Source of the DNA: Alteromonas aestuariivivens
GTDB lineage: Bacteria; Pseudomonadota; Gammaproteobacteria; Enterobacterales; Alteromonadaceae
Direction: 5' to 3'
NCBI RefSeq assembly: GCF_003367475.1
Contig: NZ_QRHA01000004.1
Span: forward strand, 186,001 to 250,000
DNA: 64,000 nucleotides
This document shows, one piece after another, positions 40,950 to 51,665 of the stretch. The notes below the pieces were generated by a model. That model made no database searches. It had not been told where the DNA came from and worked only from the letters and a program-made list of their open reading frames with translations. Numbering within the stretch: position 1 is the first letter of the stretch; each line of letters starts with the position of its first letter. The translations under genes were made by a program, and so were the position numbers.

Positions 40950-40969
40950 GCCGCCCGTTTAAGGGCGGC
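40950..40969. terminator. GC-rich hairpin between convergent genes
   Basis: GCCGCCC (40950-40956) and GGGCGGC (40963-40969) form a 7-bp stem, 20 bases after the second chemoreceptor stop. No T-run follows on either strand. Confidence 0.45.
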
Positions 40970-40986
40970 ACACAACAGCCAAATGG

Positions 40987-41574
40987 CTAAAAGGCAATCT
41001 GATAACTGAGGTAAAGCTGATTATCCAGACTACGATGCCAAGGGAGTGACAAGTCGTTTTTTTGGGCCTGCCAGGTTTCTCTGACAGCAGAAAGAGCAAC
41101 AGTATGATCGTCTCGCATTCCCGCAAATTCCAGGTGCAGGGCAACCGCACGACTGGTTGGCAGCCTCAGCAGCTGAGCCATCGGCAAGGCAATCTCATGT
41201 TCATTACGAAATTTGCGTCCAACGCCAATCCGAATTGAGGAAAAATTCCACCAGGACAAAATTTCGTAAGCCTGGGATTTGACCCTCTGGGCAACAAACC
41301 CTTCGTGTAAACGGGCCTTTTCGTAATGTGCAATCCCTTGCAGCTGAAAAGCTGGGCCAAACTCCTGGGTAAATGCCAGCTGGTACTCCTGCTGTTTACA
41401 GCCCTGAAACGCAATTCGTTGTTTATTCAGCGTAACGAAGAAAGAATCGGAAAATGACAGCTGATTAATCAGCCAGTTTTTGGTTTGCTCCGGGAGTGAT
41501 GCAGCTCGGGTCACGGAGGTCACTGCCAGACAAAAGGCCAGCACAGCTGTCTGCTTTATTAGGGTACGCATCAT
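40987..41574 (-). CDS. Exported protein of unknown function, possible outer-membrane type
   Basis: A 195-residue protein with a signal peptide (about 1-24, MMRTLIKQTAVLAFCLAVTSVTRA). The rest alternates polar and hydrophobic residues in strand-like segments (FQLQGIAHYEKARLHEGFVAQ, IRIGVGRKFRNEHEIALPM, ALHLEFAGMRDDHTVALSAVRE) and ends in LYLSYQIAF, with the terminal phenylalanine usual for outer-membrane barrels. A GAGGGAG ribosome site precedes two adjacent ATGs. The small size would give at most an eight-strand barrel. I do not recognise the family. Confidence 0.65.
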   Translation of the reverse strand: MMRTLIKQTAVLAFCLAVTSVTRAASLPEQTKNWLINQLSFSDSFFVTLNKQRIAFQGCKQQEYQLAFTQEFGPAFQLQGIAHYEKARLHEGFVAQRVKSQAYEILSWWNFSSIRIGVGRKFRNEHEIALPMAQLLRLPTSRAVALHLEFAGMRDDHTVALSAVRETWQAQKNDLSLPWHRSLDNQLYLSYQIAF

Positions 41575-41729
41575 TCACTACTCCCTCGACCGGTGCATGC
41601 CATTGCTGGTCAGTGATTAAGTCTTGAACAAAGTATAGGCACAAAAAAACCGTATAATGGGTATGAGTAACGATGCTTAGGCATGTTGAACAGAAACTAA
41701 CCGGCGAACATAACAGGCCGGATGTTGGA

Positions 41730-42635
41730 TCACTGCGTGAATCGGAAACGCACCAGACGGGAATCTCTGAAAGGGCTGGCTTCCTGGCTAAACCAGACAT
41801 CACCATTGGCAGCCACACACACACCCTCAACCTGCCCGTATCCGGTTAACGGCCAGGTCTTTGTTACAACAAAGTCAGTGGTAATCTCCGCCACGAAGGG
41901 TGAGAAGGATGAGAGCAGTGAAAGCTGATACCCCACTACCAGAAAGCGCTGGTTCAGGCTATCCCAATCCACTCCGGTGACAAGGCCGGGAAGGCCGGTG
42001 ATAGTTGCAACAGGGGCAAGGTGTTGGCGGGGTTCCCGCGGGTCCACACGATAAACTTTAGCTTCTCCGGTTGCCCAGCTTTTGGTGAACAGCCACAGGG
42101 CCTGGTCTTTCAAAACCATGGCTTCGGCATCAAAATCATGCTGTCTGATACGATAACTTCCTGGTACGTACTCATCCGGAACAACTTCAATATTAAACCG
42201 GGTATCGGCCGTAATGCGGTCAATCTTGCGAATGATAAGGTGGCGCCGGCGGCCAAAATTATTCCCGATGTCGCCGACATAAAACGAAGCCTCGTCTCCA
42301 CTGAGTGCTTCAAAATCAAAGTTCGGCTCTTTTAGCGATTGAATTTGTGTGACCTCGCCCTGTGAGTTCAGGGTGAATATGTCTGGGGGATTTCCGGAGT
42401 CATTAAGGGTAAAAACCTGCTCATGAGAACAGAACAACCCGGAAGTTTCAGACATCTCTGAAGGCAGTTGCCTATCAAACACAATTTGAATTTCGGCCTC
42501 CGCATTCACACTCTGTGCATTGCCTGGCACGTTATGGAACAAAGCCATAGCACATCCTGACAGCGCCAGCACAACCGCCAAACAATACCCTGCTAACCTT
42601 CGTACATATCCGGTTGGCGCTTTCAGCTTCGCCAT
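41730..42635 (-). CDS. Putative lipoprotein with beta-propeller-like domain
   Basis: A 301-residue protein with a membrane-type signal ending in the lipobox LSGC (cysteine near residue 28). The body has repeated strand segments with acidic turns (SGLFCSHEQVFTLNDSGNPPDIFTLNSQGEVTQ, FDFEALSGDEASFYVGDIGNNFGRRRHLIIRKI, DFDAEAMVLKDQALWLFTKSW, GVDWDSLNQRFLVVGY, GQVEGVCVAANGDVWFSQEA), as in SdiA-regulated or esterase-like phytase propellers. No catalytic assignment can be made. The gene is alone between two stretches of non-coding sequence. Confidence 0.65.
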   Translation of the reverse strand: MAKLKAPTGYVRRLAGYCLAVVLALSGCAMALFHNVPGNAQSVNAEAEIQIVFDRQLPSEMSETSGLFCSHEQVFTLNDSGNPPDIFTLNSQGEVTQIQSLKEPNFDFEALSGDEASFYVGDIGNNFGRRRHLIIRKIDRITADTRFNIEVVPDEYVPGSYRIRQHDFDAEAMVLKDQALWLFTKSWATGEAKVYRVDPREPRQHLAPVATITGLPGLVTGVDWDSLNQRFLVVGYQLSLLSSFSPFVAEITTDFVVTKTWPLTGYGQVEGVCVAANGDVWFSQEASPFRDSRLVRFRFTQ

Positions 42636-42864
42636 TTTTGCCTACCCTTCCTAAAAATGTTGCTTCCCGTCTCACTCAATGTACGGGCAAACTCTGCACC
42701 GGCAAGCACAAAGCCTCATACAATCCCTTTGCACTCTGCTTTGCAATACCAGTGCCGAGCCAGATTGAGTTTAAGCGAAAACTTATCCTGCAAAAGAGCT
42801 TCCGGCTGAAACATTCCACCACACACGTTGACAGCATCAGCCGGACTCTCTATTTTTTATTTCT

Positions 42865-42877
42865 AATACAATGTATT
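42865..42877. repeat. Palindrome in the 411-base gap before the antiporter
   Basis: AATACAATGTATT is a perfect 13-base palindrome (odd centre) about 170 bases before the antiporter start. It could be a regulator site. I see no gene, RNA or clear promoter elsewhere in 42636-43046. Confidence 0.3.
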
Positions 42878-43046
42878 GAGCAGCCGTGCTTTGAGCTTCA
42901 CCATACAGAAAAATGGCCGGGAGTATCACCTGCAACTTGATCAACTCTGTATGACGGCTACCGCTTGCTTCGAACCAGTCCGCATCAGCAGTCAATACAG
43001 CACTGAAACTCACTATCGCAGCCCATAACAGGGAAGGAACACCCGC

Positions 43047-44846
43047 TTGTCTGAGCCATTAGTATCACTTGTTCTGGTTGGATTGTTATCCATAGCCTGC
43101 CAATATTTTGCCTATCGCATCCGAATCCCGGCAATTTTGCCCTTACTGGTAGTTGGCATTCTGGTTGGCCCGGTTTTCAATATTCTTAATGCGGAGGCGC
43201 TGTTCGGTGATTTGCTGTTTCCGGTGGTTTCCCTGTCAGTAGCTATCATTCTTTTCGAAGGCTCACTAACGCTGAAGTTCAGCGATATTGCCGGGCACGG
43301 CAAAATGGTAAGAAACCTTTGCACCATAGGGGTGCTGGTTACCTGGATTATTGCAACCATCGCCGCCCATTTCTGCCTCGATCTCAACTGGCACCTGTCT
43401 TTTCTTTTCGGTGCATTGGTAACGGTTACTGGCCCTACGGTCATCGTTCCCATGCTGAGAACCGTCCGTCCGCAGTCAAACCTCGCCAACATTCTGCGTT
43501 GGGAAGGCATCATTATTGACCCTGTCGGCGCACTGCTGGCTGTACTTGTGTTTGAATTTATTGTTGCCTCGCAGGAAGCTGCAATTACCCACACCCTGTT
43601 CACCTTTGGCAAAACCATCGGCATCGGCACCCTGTTGGGAATTGGTGCGGGTTTCGCGCTGGGCCATTCGTTACGAAAACAGTGGATACCACATTACCTG
43701 CAAAACACTGCTGTTTTAACACTGATTCTTGGGGTATTTGCGCTGTCAAATCATTATGCCCATGAATCCGGTCTGCTCGCTGTCACCATCACCGGCATGG
43801 TTATCGCAAATATGAGAAATGTAGAGGTGGAGGACATACTCGAATTCAAAGAAACCCTGAGTGTGTTGTTGATTTCCGGCCTGTTTATTCTTCTTGCAAC
43901 CCGTATTGAGCTGCACGCCATCTACGACATTGGCTGGGAAATGCTGATTGTGCTGGCAACCATTCTTTTCATTGCCAGGCCACTCTCCGTGCTGGCATCT
44001 TCGCCGGGCACCGGTCTGAAAACCAATGAACTGGCGTTACTCAGCTGGATCGCCCCCAGGGGCATTGTTGCTGCAGCCGTATCCGCGCTGTTTTCTCTCA
44101 AGCTTGAAAAGCTGGGTTACGAAGGTGCGGGTGTACTGGTGCCAATGGTGTTTCTGGTGATCATCGCCACAGTGGTAGTCCAGAGCTTAACGGCCCGCTC
44201 TGTTGCAACCTGGCTGAATGTCAGAGCACCCGCCCCTACCGGATTTTTATTGTTCGGCGGCAATCAGTTCTGCCGCATGCTGGCAAAAGAAATGCTGCAA
44301 CAGGGCCTGAGTGTTCGCGTTGCCGACACCAACTGGGACGCCATTCGAGAGGCTAGAATGATGGAGATCCCGGTTTATTTTGGTAACCCCATGTCAGACC
44401 ATGCCGCCCGTTACCTGGATGTGAGTGCTATCGGTACAGTTTTGATTTTATCTCCGTATAAACAGCTCAATCCTCTGGTTGCCTACCACTTTGAATATTC
44501 GCTTGGAAAAAATAAAGTTTGGGGCCTGACCAACAACGAACAATCCACCCGGCCCAGTCACCAGGTCAGCGAACAGTACGCTAGAAAATTAACCCTGTTT
44601 GATGATGGGGTGACTTACGGATATCTCGCCTCGGCAGTTGCACGGGGAGCCAGCATCAAAACCACTCGTATCACCGAAGAATTTAGTTACAAAGACTATT
44701 ATGAAACCTATAAAGGCCGGGCAACCCCGTTGATAGCCATCGACGAAAACAATCGCTCAATGACGATATTAAGTGGCGAAAAGAAAGAACCCAAACCGGG
44801 CTGGCGTTTGATAAGCCTGATCCTGCCAGAGAACGTTCCAGTTTGA
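43047..44846 (+). CDS. Sodium/proton antiporter of the CPA1 family with a TrkA-N-like C-terminal domain
   Basis: A 599-residue inner-membrane antiporter, NhaP-like. About twelve helices fill residues 1-390, with the ion-site aspartate in the helix RWEGIIIDPVGALLAVLVFEF and FGALVTVTGPTVIVPMLR upstream. The cytosolic tail (about 395-599) begins FLLFGGNQFCRMLAKEMLQQGLSVRVAD, a Rossmann/TrkA-N-like fold that may bind nucleotide and gate transport. The start is TTG at 43047, with GGAAGGAA seven bases upstream; the sequence SEPLVSLVLVGLLSIACQY fits the family beginning. It likely serves salt and pH balance. Confidence 0.88.
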   Translation: MSEPLVSLVLVGLLSIACQYFAYRIRIPAILPLLVVGILVGPVFNILNAEALFGDLLFPVVSLSVAIILFEGSLTLKFSDIAGHGKMVRNLCTIGVLVTWIIATIAAHFCLDLNWHLSFLFGALVTVTGPTVIVPMLRTVRPQSNLANILRWEGIIIDPVGALLAVLVFEFIVASQEAAITHTLFTFGKTIGIGTLLGIGAGFALGHSLRKQWIPHYLQNTAVLTLILGVFALSNHYAHESGLLAVTITGMVIANMRNVEVEDILEFKETLSVLLISGLFILLATRIELHAIYDIGWEMLIVLATILFIARPLSVLASSPGTGLKTNELALLSWIAPRGIVAAAVSALFSLKLEKLGYEGAGVLVPMVFLVIIATVVVQSLTARSVATWLNVRAPAPTGFLLFGGNQFCRMLAKEMLQQGLSVRVADTNWDAIREARMMEIPVYFGNPMSDHAARYLDVSAIGTVLILSPYKQLNPLVAYHFEYSLGKNKVWGLTNNEQSTRPSHQVSEQYARKLTLFDDGVTYGYLASAVARGASIKTTRITEEFSYKDYYETYKGRATPLIAIDENNRSMTILSGEKKEPKPGWRLISLILPENVPV

Positions 44847-44874
44847 AGTTGGAACAGAAAATTGGGGCCAGAAC

Positions 44875-44902
44875 CGCACCCTGCCACAAGTGACAGGGTG
44901 CG
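44875..44902. terminator. Long hairpin in the 368-base gap after the antiporter
   Basis: CGCACCCTG (44875-44883) pairs with CAGGGTGCG (44894-44902), and inner CAC/GTG extend the stem past a C/A mismatch. It has no T-run. A second, weaker repeat GTTCCA/TGGAAC spans 44835-44855 over the antiporter stop. The rest of 44847-45214 contains no gene that I can support. Confidence 0.5.
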
Positions 44903-45214
44903 TCTCCCTGGAATAACGTGTAAAAGGGCTCTGCCCGAAAGCAGGTTTGTTGTATTTTTTGGTGCCCCAAATACGACGTCGTAGCCAAGATAGCAAAGGT
45001 CAGGCCACAAATAATAAAACCAATAAAATCAAATATATAAAACTCCAAGGCTGAGCATCCAACAAAAAAAACCTAGACCAAAGTACTAATATGGGGAGCC
45101 TGCGCACCCTTATGGGGTTTATTTTTTGATCTCTCAGCCTCAATAACTTCGCACTTCAATTTCTACTATCACGATTTAGGGCAGCGTTTGTCTCGCAAAC
45201 TTGAACAGCAGAGA

Positions 45215-46522
45215 TCAACAGGCCCTAATTACGTCTAAGGTTTTTTCAACCGCGCCGCTGTTGTTTTGCAGTACCGAAAGGCCGGCAACCCCGGCCCTCT
45301 TTGCCTCTTCAGGCTGCGCCAGCCATTGCAGGCATATCCGGGCTATGTCATCGCTGCTGTTGACCAGAGTCAGTGCACCCTGTTCCTGCAGATACTCACA
45401 GATAATCGGATTATTATAGGTGTGTGGGCCCATCAGAATCGGCAGCGCCTGGGCAGCTGGTTCAAGAGCGTTATGCCCGCCCCGGTCCGCCAGACTGCCC
45501 CCCACAAAGGCCATATTGGCCACTGAGTAAACCTGATTAAGTTTGCCCATTTCATCCACCAACACGACCTGGCAATCCTCGTGGATGTGGTCAACCTCAG
45601 AAGTTCGGACAAAAACGACCGCTTGATTGACCAGCAACCCGGCCACCGTGTCAAATCGTTGTGGGTGACGAGGCACCAGTACCAGTAGCAGGTTTGGATA
45701 ATGAACCCTCAATTTTGCTGCGGCATCCAGCAATGCCGCTTCTTCCGGGTCATGGGTACTGCCTCCAATCAGGACCGGGCGCTGGCCCCGAGAAAGGTTC
45801 AGAAAACCTGTGGCCTGGCCATTGACCGATATGCCCGCTGCCTGATCAAATTTGATATTGTTAGTTAGCGTTAACTTACTTTTTTCCAGGCCAAGATAAA
45901 GGTAGCCGTCATAGTCCCTCTGGCCCTGTGCACAAACATGGCTAAGCTTTTTAAGCATGGGAACAAACAGCGCACTCAGCTTGTGATAACGGCCAGCGGA
46001 ACGCTCTGTCATCCGTGCATTGATAACCACCGCAGGAATATTTCGCTTCCAACAGGCATGGATAAGATTCGGCCAAAGTTCGACTTCGGTAATTAAAACC
46101 TTTCGCGGCCTGATTCGTGAAAGCAGCCCCGCCATACACATGGGCAAGTCGTATGGCAGATAGCAATGGTGGACCTGATTTGCGAACAGGTCTGTGACCC
46201 GTGCCGAACCTGTAGCGGTAGTAGTGGTGACGGTAATGGGAATATCCGGCTGTTCCTGCCGCAGGCGCTTAATCACACAGGAGGCCGCCACCACTTCTCC
46301 CACTGAAACACAATGAAACAGATAACCGTTTGGCTGGGGTGCCGTGGGAACCAAGCCAAAACGTTCGAGTCGGTTGCGGTTTGTGGCCTTAACGTAAAAA
46401 GATCGGCTGACTAACTGACTCACAGCAACAAGCGGAACGACCAGCAACAACAGACAGGTATACAGCCAACGGGTTACCGTATGGGTTAATGACGGCGAGT
46501 AAGGTCTCTGCGGTTGACTCAT
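45215..46522 (-). CDS. waaA: 3-deoxy-D-manno-octulosonic acid (Kdo) transferase
   Basis: Transfers Kdo from CMP-Kdo to lipid A at the inner face of the inner membrane, starting the lipopolysaccharide core. The 435 residues begin with a membrane anchor (TRWLYTCLLLLVVPLVAVSQL) and contain the catalytic glutamate motif HCVSVGEVVAAS, the TTTTATGSARV loop, ITEVELWPNLI, and the C-terminal FVGGSLADRGGHNALEPAAQALPILMGPH, which binds the nucleotide sugar. It follows the S10 operon on the same strand but beyond a terminator, so it needs its own promoter. Confidence 0.95.
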   Translation of the reverse strand: MSQPQRPYSPSLTHTVTRWLYTCLLLLVVPLVAVSQLVSRSFYVKATNRNRLERFGLVPTAPQPNGYLFHCVSVGEVVAASCVIKRLRQEQPDIPITVTTTTATGSARVTDLFANQVHHCYLPYDLPMCMAGLLSRIRPRKVLITEVELWPNLIHACWKRNIPAVVINARMTERSAGRYHKLSALFVPMLKKLSHVCAQGQRDYDGYLYLGLEKSKLTLTNNIKFDQAAGISVNGQATGFLNLSRGQRPVLIGGSTHDPEEAALLDAAAKLRVHYPNLLLVLVPRHPQRFDTVAGLLVNQAVVFVRTSEVDHIHEDCQVVLVDEMGKLNQVYSVANMAFVGGSLADRGGHNALEPAAQALPILMGPHTYNNPIICEYLQEQGALTLVNSSDDIARICLQWLAQPEEAKRAGVAGLSVLQNNSGAVEKTLDVIRAC

Positions 46523-46637
46523 GAAGCCCGAATTCCTTGTTTGCTGTAAGTGCCTTTGATGTTCACCGATGTCGGTAAGTCAGGATGATGTCAATACATT
46601 CCAGTCTGGCCGATTGTAACATCAAAGATGCGCGCAC

Positions 46638-46667
46638 AAAAAAGCCGCTCGAGTGAGCGGCTTTTTT
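46638..46667. terminator. Terminator after the S10 operon (bidirectional)
   Basis: AAGCCGCTC (46642-46650) and GAGCGGCTT (46655-46663) form a 9-bp stem with loop GAGT, with A-runs before and T-runs after, so it can act on both strands. It lies 22 bases after rpsQ and separates that operon from waaA. Confidence 0.9.
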
Positions 46668-46688
46668 AAGTTTGACTAAAGTCAGCGA

Positions 46689-46946
46689 TTAAACGCCGGC
46701 TTTTTCAACAACGTTAACCAGAGTCCAGGTTTTGTTTTTGGACAGAGGACGACACTCACGTACTGTTACAGTATCGCCTTCGTTGCACACGTTGTTTTCG
46801 TCGTGGGCGTGCAGCTTAGTAGAACGCTTGATGAACTTCCCATAGATAGGGTGCTTAACGAAACGTTCAACCACAACAGTGATGGTTTTATCCATCTTGT
46901 TGCTAACCACACGACCTTGTACTGTACGAATTTTTTGCTCAGTCAT
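46689..46946 (-). CDS. rpsQ: 30S ribosomal protein S17
   Basis: An 85-residue OB-fold protein that binds 16S rRNA. It begins [43 protein letters not shown], as in E. coli S17. It is the last gene of the S10 operon; its start codon shares one base with the rpmC stop (TAATG). Here a terminator follows instead of the usual rplN of the spc operon. Confidence 0.98.
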   Translation of the reverse strand: MTEQKIRTVQGRVVSNKMDKTITVVVERFVKHPIYGKFIKRSTKLHAHDENNVCNEGDTVTVRECRPLSKNKTWTLVNVVEKAGV

Positions 46947-47137
46947 TACGCATCAGCCTTTTGAGTCAGAATGGTTTTAACACGCGCGATGTTACGACGC
47001 ACTTTTCTCAACTGGTCGGTTTTTTCAAGCTGACCAGTTGAATGCTGCATGCGCAAGTTGAACTGTTCGCGTAGCAGGTTTAACAACTCTGCGTTCAGCT
47101 CTTCTACGCTTTTGTCTTTCAGTTCAGTCGCTTTCAT
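46946..47137 (-). CDS. rpmC: 50S ribosomal protein L29
   Basis: A 63-residue two-helix protein at the tunnel exit. [31 protein letters not shown] is the standard N-terminus. Its start overlaps the rplP stop by one base and its stop overlaps rpsQ by one base, so translation of the three is coupled. Confidence 0.98.
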   Translation of the reverse strand: MKATELKDKSVEELNAELLNLLREQFNLRMQHSTGQLEKTDQLRKVRRNIARVKTILTQKADA

Positions 47138-47550
47138 TACATCACCGTCCGAGTTACAAAGGTTGTTTTAAATGGCAGTTTAGCCGCTGCCAATTCAAAC
47201 GCTTCCCGTGCCAGAGACTCAGGAACCCCTTCCATCTCATACAGAACACGACCAGGTTGAATCTGGCATACCCAGTACTCAACGTTACCTTTACCTTTAC
47301 CCTGACGCACTTCAAGAGGCTTCTGAGTAATTGGCTTGTCAGGGAAAACCCGGATCCAGATTTTACCTTGACGCTTAACGTGACGAGTCATGGCACGACG
47401 CGCTGCTTCGATTTGACGCGCTGTCATGCGACCGCGGCCAACCGCTTTCAGGCCATAAGTACCGAAGCTTACATTGCCTCCAGCAATCGCAAGTCCGCGG
47501 TTACGACCTTTATGCTGTTTACGAAATTTCGTACGCTTTGGTTGTAACAT
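47137..47550 (-). CDS. rplP: 50S ribosomal protein L16
   Basis: A 137-residue protein near the peptidyl-transferase centre, needed for tRNA placement. [21 protein letters not shown] and the [22 protein letters not shown] block are invariant features; the arginine hydroxylated by YcfD in E. coli lies in the second (R in PLEVRQG region). It starts two bases after the rpsC stop. Confidence 0.98.
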   Translation of the reverse strand: MLQPKRTKFRKQHKGRNRGLAIAGGNVSFGTYGLKAVGRGRMTARQIEAARRAMTRHVKRQGKIWIRVFPDKPITQKPLEVRQGKGKGNVEYWVCQIQPGRVLYEMEGVPESLAREAFELAAAKLPFKTTFVTRTVM

Positions 47551-47552
47551 GA

Positions 47553-48257
47553 TTAGCCCTCTCGCTTAGCGCTGCGGCCTTTCTTCTTAGGTTGAGCGGC
47601 AGGTGCCTGCTCTTGAGTAGTAGGCAGACCGCCCAGTACTTCACCTTTGAAGATCCATACTTTAACGCCGATGATACCGTAGGTAGTTGACGCTTCAGAA
47701 GTTGCGTAATCAATGTCTGCACGGAAAGTGTGCAGTGGTACGCGACCTTCACGGTACCATTCGGTACGGGCAATCTCTGCACCGCCCAAACGGCCGCTTA
47801 CTTCAACTTTGATACCTTTGGCACCTAAACGCATTGCGTTTTGTACCGCACGCTTCATGGCGCGACGGAACATTACACGGCGTTCCAGCTGGCTGGAGAT
47901 GCTGTCAGCAACTAGCTGACCATCCAGCTCAGGCTTGCGTACTTCAGCAATGTTGATCTGAGCAGGCACACCGGCCAGCTTAGAAACATGGTTACGCAGC
48001 TTTTCTACGTCTTCACCTTTCTTACCGATGACCACGCCAGGACGAGCAGTGTGAATGGTCACACGGATGCTCTTGGCCGGACGCTCGATCACGATCTTAG
48101 ACAGTGAAGCGTTTTTCAGTTGTTTCGTCAGGTACTGACGTACCTGATGATCGTTAAACAGGTTATCCGCATAGTCTGCGGTATTAGCGTACCAGGTAGA
48201 AGTCCATGGTTTGCTGATACCCAGGCGTATACCTGTAGGATGTACCTTCTGTCCCAT
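47553..48257 (-). CDS. rpsC: 30S ribosomal protein S3
   Basis: A 234-residue protein at the mRNA entry site. The type-2 KH domain is visible with [22 protein letters not shown], and the N-terminus [24 protein letters not shown] is standard. The basic C-terminal tail ([14 protein letters not shown]) is typical. It lies nine bases after rplV. Confidence 0.98.
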   Translation of the reverse strand: MGQKVHPTGIRLGISKPWTSTWYANTADYADNLFNDHQVRQYLTKQLKNASLSKIVIERPAKSIRVTIHTARPGVVIGKKGEDVEKLRNHVSKLAGVPAQINIAEVRKPELDGQLVADSISSQLERRVMFRRAMKRAVQNAMRLGAKGIKVEVSGRLGGAEIARTEWYREGRVPLHTFRADIDYATSEASTTYGIIGVKVWIFKGEVLGGLPTTQEQAPAAQPKKKGRSAKREG

Positions 48258-48266
48258 TATCTACTC

Positions 48267-48599
48267 CTAGTTATCCGCTACAACCACAGTGATGTGACTG
48301 CTACGCTTAAAGATACGATCAGCACGACCTTTGGCACGTGGCTTGATGCGTTTCATAGTTGGGCCTTCATCAACGAAGATTTTGGCAACGCGCAATTCGT
48401 CGATGTCCGCACCTTCATTGTGCTCTGCGTTTGCAATCGCAGATTCCAATACTTTCTTAATCAGCGCTGCGCTTTTCTTTGGGCTGTACGCCAGAAGCTC
48501 AAGAGCTTTCTCAACGTGCATTCCGCGAACCTGATCCGCAACCAAGCGTGCCTTTTGAGCCGACGTGCGGGCAAAACGATGTTTAGCTAATGCTTCCAT
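48267..48599 (-). CDS. rplV: 50S ribosomal protein L22
   Basis: A 110-residue protein lining the exit tunnel. [36 protein letters not shown] is the usual start; the beta-hairpin [29 protein letters not shown] is intact, with no macrolide-resistance deletion visible. Confidence 0.98.
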   Translation of the reverse strand: MEALAKHRFARTSAQKARLVADQVRGMHVEKALELLAYSPKKSAALIKKVLESAIANAEHNEGADIDELRVAKIFVDEGPTMKRIKPRAKGRADRIFKRSSHITVVVADN

Positions 48600-48610
48600 T
48601 TCTTTTCCCC

Positions 48611-48886
48611 TTAACGTTTGCTTTTCTTATCCGCGACATGGCCGCGGTAAGTACGCGTTGGCGCAAATTCGCCCAACTTATGGCCAACCATTTCGTCACT
48701 GACGATTACAGGAACGTGCTGGCGACCGTTATGGACCGCAATGGTCAACCCAATCATATCTGGGATGATCATGGAACGACGAGACCAAGTTTTGATTGGT
48801 TTACGGTCGTTCTTTTCCACTGCAGCCTCTACCTTCTTCAGCAAGTGAAGGTCGATAAATGGACCTTTCTTGAGAGAACGTGGCAT
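48611..48886 (-). CDS. rpsS: 30S ribosomal protein S19
   Basis: A 91-residue head protein of the small subunit. [59 protein letters not shown] matches E. coli S19. It lies between rplB (15 bases) and rplV (11 bases). Confidence 0.98.
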   Translation of the reverse strand: MPRSLKKGPFIDLHLLKKVEAAVEKNDRKPIKTWSRRSMIIPDMIGLTIAVHNGRQHVPVIVSDEMVGHKLGEFAPTRTYRGHVADKKSKR

Positions 48887-48901
48887 GGTGAATCCTCGCT
48901 T

Positions 48902-49726
48902 TTACTTGTTACGACGACGTACGATAAGCTTATCAGTACGCTTGTTGCTTCGGGTCTTCTTACCTTTAGTAGGAATACCCCAAGGAGTGACTGGGTGACG
49001 GCCACCAGATGTACGTCCTTCACCACCACCGTGTGGGTGGTCAACCGGGTTCATGGCAACACCACGAACGGTAGGACGAACACCGCGCCAGCGGCTTGCG
49101 CCTGCTTTACCCAGTGAACGTAGCATATGCTCTGCATTGCCCACTTCACCAATGGTGGCGCGGCAATCAGACAATACTTTACGCATTTCGCCAGAGCGCA
49201 GACGCAGAGTGACGTAGTTTCCGTCACGCGCCAGGATCTGAGCGTATGCACCAGCAGAACGTGCGATTTGCGCACCTTTGCCAGGCTTCATTTCAATTGC
49301 GTGTACAACGGTACCTACAGGCATGTTGCGCATCGGCAGGGTGTTACCTGCTTTGATAGGCGCATCAGAGCCAGACTGAACAGAATCGCCAGCCTTCAGA
49401 CCTTTAGGAGCCAGGATGTAACGACGCTCACCATCTGCATACAGTACCAGGGCAATGTTGGCAGAACGGTTAGGATCGTATTCCAAACGCTCAATTTTGG
49501 CAGGAATGCCGTCTTTGGTGCGTTTGAAGTCGATTACACGGTAGTGGTGCTTGTGACCACCGCCGATGTGACGAGTAGTAATACGACCGTTGTTGTTACG
49601 ACCGCCAGACTTGCTGTTCTTTTCCAACAGAGGAGCGTAAGGCGCGCCTTTGTGCAGATCAGGGTTAACAACCTGAACAACGTGACGACGACCGGCAGAA
49701 GTTGGCTTAGCTTTCAATAATGGCAT
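48902..49726 (-). CDS. rplB: 50S ribosomal protein L2
   Basis: A 274-residue protein needed for subunit joining and peptidyl transfer. The conserved C-terminal [29 protein letters not shown], with the key histidine, is intact. The N-terminus reads [18 protein letters not shown]. It starts 14 bases after the rplW stop. Confidence 0.98.
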   Translation of the reverse strand: MPLLKAKPTSAGRRHVVQVVNPDLHKGAPYAPLLEKNSKSGGRNNNGRITTRHIGGGHKHHYRVIDFKRTKDGIPAKIERLEYDPNRSANIALVLYADGERRYILAPKGLKAGDSVQSGSDAPIKAGNTLPMRNMPVGTVVHAIEMKPGKGAQIARSAGAYAQILARDGNYVTLRLRSGEMRKVLSDCRATIGEVGNAEHMLRSLGKAGASRWRGVRPTVRGVAMNPVDHPHGGGEGRTSGGRHPVTPWGIPTKGKKTRSNKRTDKLIVRRRNK

Positions 49727-49740
49727 TTCTAATCCCCTTC

Positions 49741-50040
49741 TTACTCAGCGCCACCGACAAAGTCGATGTCCTGACCTTCTTTAAGAACCACGTAGGCCTT
49801 TTTCCAGTCGCTGCGCTTACCGAAAGACATGCCGTGACGCTTGGTTTTACCCTTAACGTTCACAGTGCGAACACCTTCAACTTCAACTTCGAACAGTTTT
49901 TCAACTGCTGCTTTGATTTCGGCTTTGTTCGCGTCTTTAGCTACTTTGAATACAACTGTGTTGTTCGCTTCAGCAGCCATAGTAGACTTCTCTGAAACGT
50001 GAGGTGCTTTAAGCACCTTCAGTAGACGTTCTTCTCTCAT
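49741..50040 (-). CDS. rplW: 50S ribosomal protein L23
   Basis: A 99-residue protein at the tunnel exit that docks trigger factor and [36 protein letters not shown] is standard; the trigger-factor glutamate lies in HVSEKS. Its ATG overlaps the rplD stop (ATGA), so translation is coupled. Confidence 0.98.
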   Translation of the reverse strand: MREERLLKVLKAPHVSEKSTMAAEANNTVVFKVAKDANKAEIKAAVEKLFEVEVEGVRTVNVKGKTKRHGMSFGKRSDWKKAYVVLKEGQDIDFVGGAE

Positions 50041-50642
50041 GCTAACGCCTCCTCAAGCTGTTTCACTGCATCTGCAGTCATCAGCACTTTTTCAAATGCA
50101 ATCAGGCTGACCGGGTCAATACCCGCAACATCACGTACATCAACTTTGTACAGGTTGCGCGCAGACAGGAACAGGTTCTCATCCACTTCAGAAGTTACGA
50201 TCAGAACGTCGTTCAGCTCCAGCTCGTTCAGCTTAGCTACAAGAGATTTAGTCTTAGGTGCATCAACACCGAACTTCTCAACAACGATCAAACGCTCTTG
50301 ACGAACCAGTTCAGACAGAATGCTCTTAATAGCACCGCGGTACATTTTCTTGTTAACTTTTTGCTCGTGGTTACGAGGCTTAGCAGCGAATGCACGGCCA
50401 CCACCAACAAAAATCGGGCTGCGGATAGTACCGGCACGGGCACGACCAGTACCCTTTTGACGCCAAGGCTTCTTACCACCACCACGTACTTCAGAACGCG
50501 TTTTTTGCGCTTTGGTACCCTGACGGCTACCTGCACCATAAGCAACGACTACCTGATGAACCAGGGCTTCGTTGAATTCACGTCCAAAGGTCGCTTCGGA
50601 TACTTCAAGAGCGCTTTGCGCATCTTTCAATGTTAATTCCAT
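50037..50642 (-). CDS. rplD: 50S ribosomal protein L4
   Basis: A 201-residue protein whose long loop [29 protein letters not shown] reaches into the exit tunnel. In E. coli L4 also represses its own operon by binding the S10 leader; the leader hairpin at 51666-51697 suggests the same here. The N-terminus [32 protein letters not shown] is typical. Confidence 0.98.
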   Translation of the reverse strand: MELTLKDAQSALEVSEATFGREFNEALVHQVVVAYGAGSRQGTKAQKTRSEVRGGGKKPWRQKGTGRARAGTIRSPIFVGGGRAFAAKPRNHEQKVNKKMYRGAIKSILSELVRQERLIVVEKFGVDAPKTKSLVAKLNELELNDVLIVTSEVDENLFLSARNLYKVDVRDVAGIDPVSLIAFEKVLMTADAVKQLEEALA

Positions 50643-50660
50643 CAGTTCACTCCCCAGACG

Positions 50661-51299
50661 TTACGCTTTAACAGCAGGCTTAACGATAACATCGCCGCCT
50701 GTTGCGCCAGGTACGGCACCTTTAACCAGGATCAGGCTGTTTTCTACGTCAACACGTACTACTTCCAAAGACTGGGTAGTCACTTGCTTGTTACCAAGCT
50801 GACCGGCCATTTTCTTGCCTTTGAAAACTTTACCTGGAGACTGGTTTTGACCAATCGAACCAGGGGCACGGTGAGACAATGAGTTACCGTGCGAGTTACG
50901 TTGATGGCTGAAGTTCCAGCGCTTGATAGCACCAGCAAAACCTTTACCTTTAGATGTACCTGTTACATCAATTTTCTTGGTGTCGTTGAAGATTTCAACA
51001 GTGATTTCACTGCCCACTTCAATTTCGGCACCCTCGTTGTCTTCCAGGCGGAATTCCCACAGACCGCGACCAGCATCAACACCCGCTTTAGCAAAATGAC
51101 CTGCTTCAGCTTTGTTCACGCGGTTCGCTTTCTTGGTTCCAGCAGTAACCTGAAGAGCGCGATAACCGTCAGTTTCCTCAGTGCGAAGCTGAGTAACACG
51201 GTTTGGGGTCGCTTCAATAACAGTCACAGGGATAGACGTGCCATCTTCAGTGAAGATGCGGGTCATACCCACTTTACGACCGATTAGACCAATCGCCAT
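50661..51299 (-). CDS. rplC: 50S ribosomal protein L3
   Basis: A 212-residue protein close to the peptidyl-transferase centre. [29 protein letters not shown] and the finger [34 protein letters not shown], containing the glutamine methylated by PrmB in E. coli, are conserved. It lies 18 bases after rpsJ. Confidence 0.98.
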   Translation of the reverse strand: MAIGLIGRKVGMTRIFTEDGTSIPVTVIEATPNRVTQLRTEETDGYRALQVTAGTKKANRVNKAEAGHFAKAGVDAGRGLWEFRLEDNEGAEIEVGSEITVEIFNDTKKIDVTGTSKGKGFAGAIKRWNFSHQRNSHGNSLSHRAPGSIGQNQSPGKVFKGKKMAGQLGNKQVTTQSLEVVRVDVENSLILVKGAVPGATGGDVIVKPAVKA

Positions 51300-51317
51300 T
51301 GTTATTACCCTCTCTTA

Positions 51318-51632
<315 letters not shown>

Positions 51633-51665
51633 TTAAGCTCCAATCGAAAGAACAAAAAAATTCAC

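Noticed and set aside
44683..45048. Minus-strand frame of 121 codons beginning with a hydrophobic segment (MEFYIFDFIGFIICGL)
   Set aside because: More than a third is antisense to the antiporter gene, no good ribosome site was found, and the rest has no protein-like pattern.
49127..49720. Open frame of 197 codons on the plus strand within the S10 operon
   Set aside because: Antisense to rplB; a by-product of the codon bias of highly expressed ribosomal genes.
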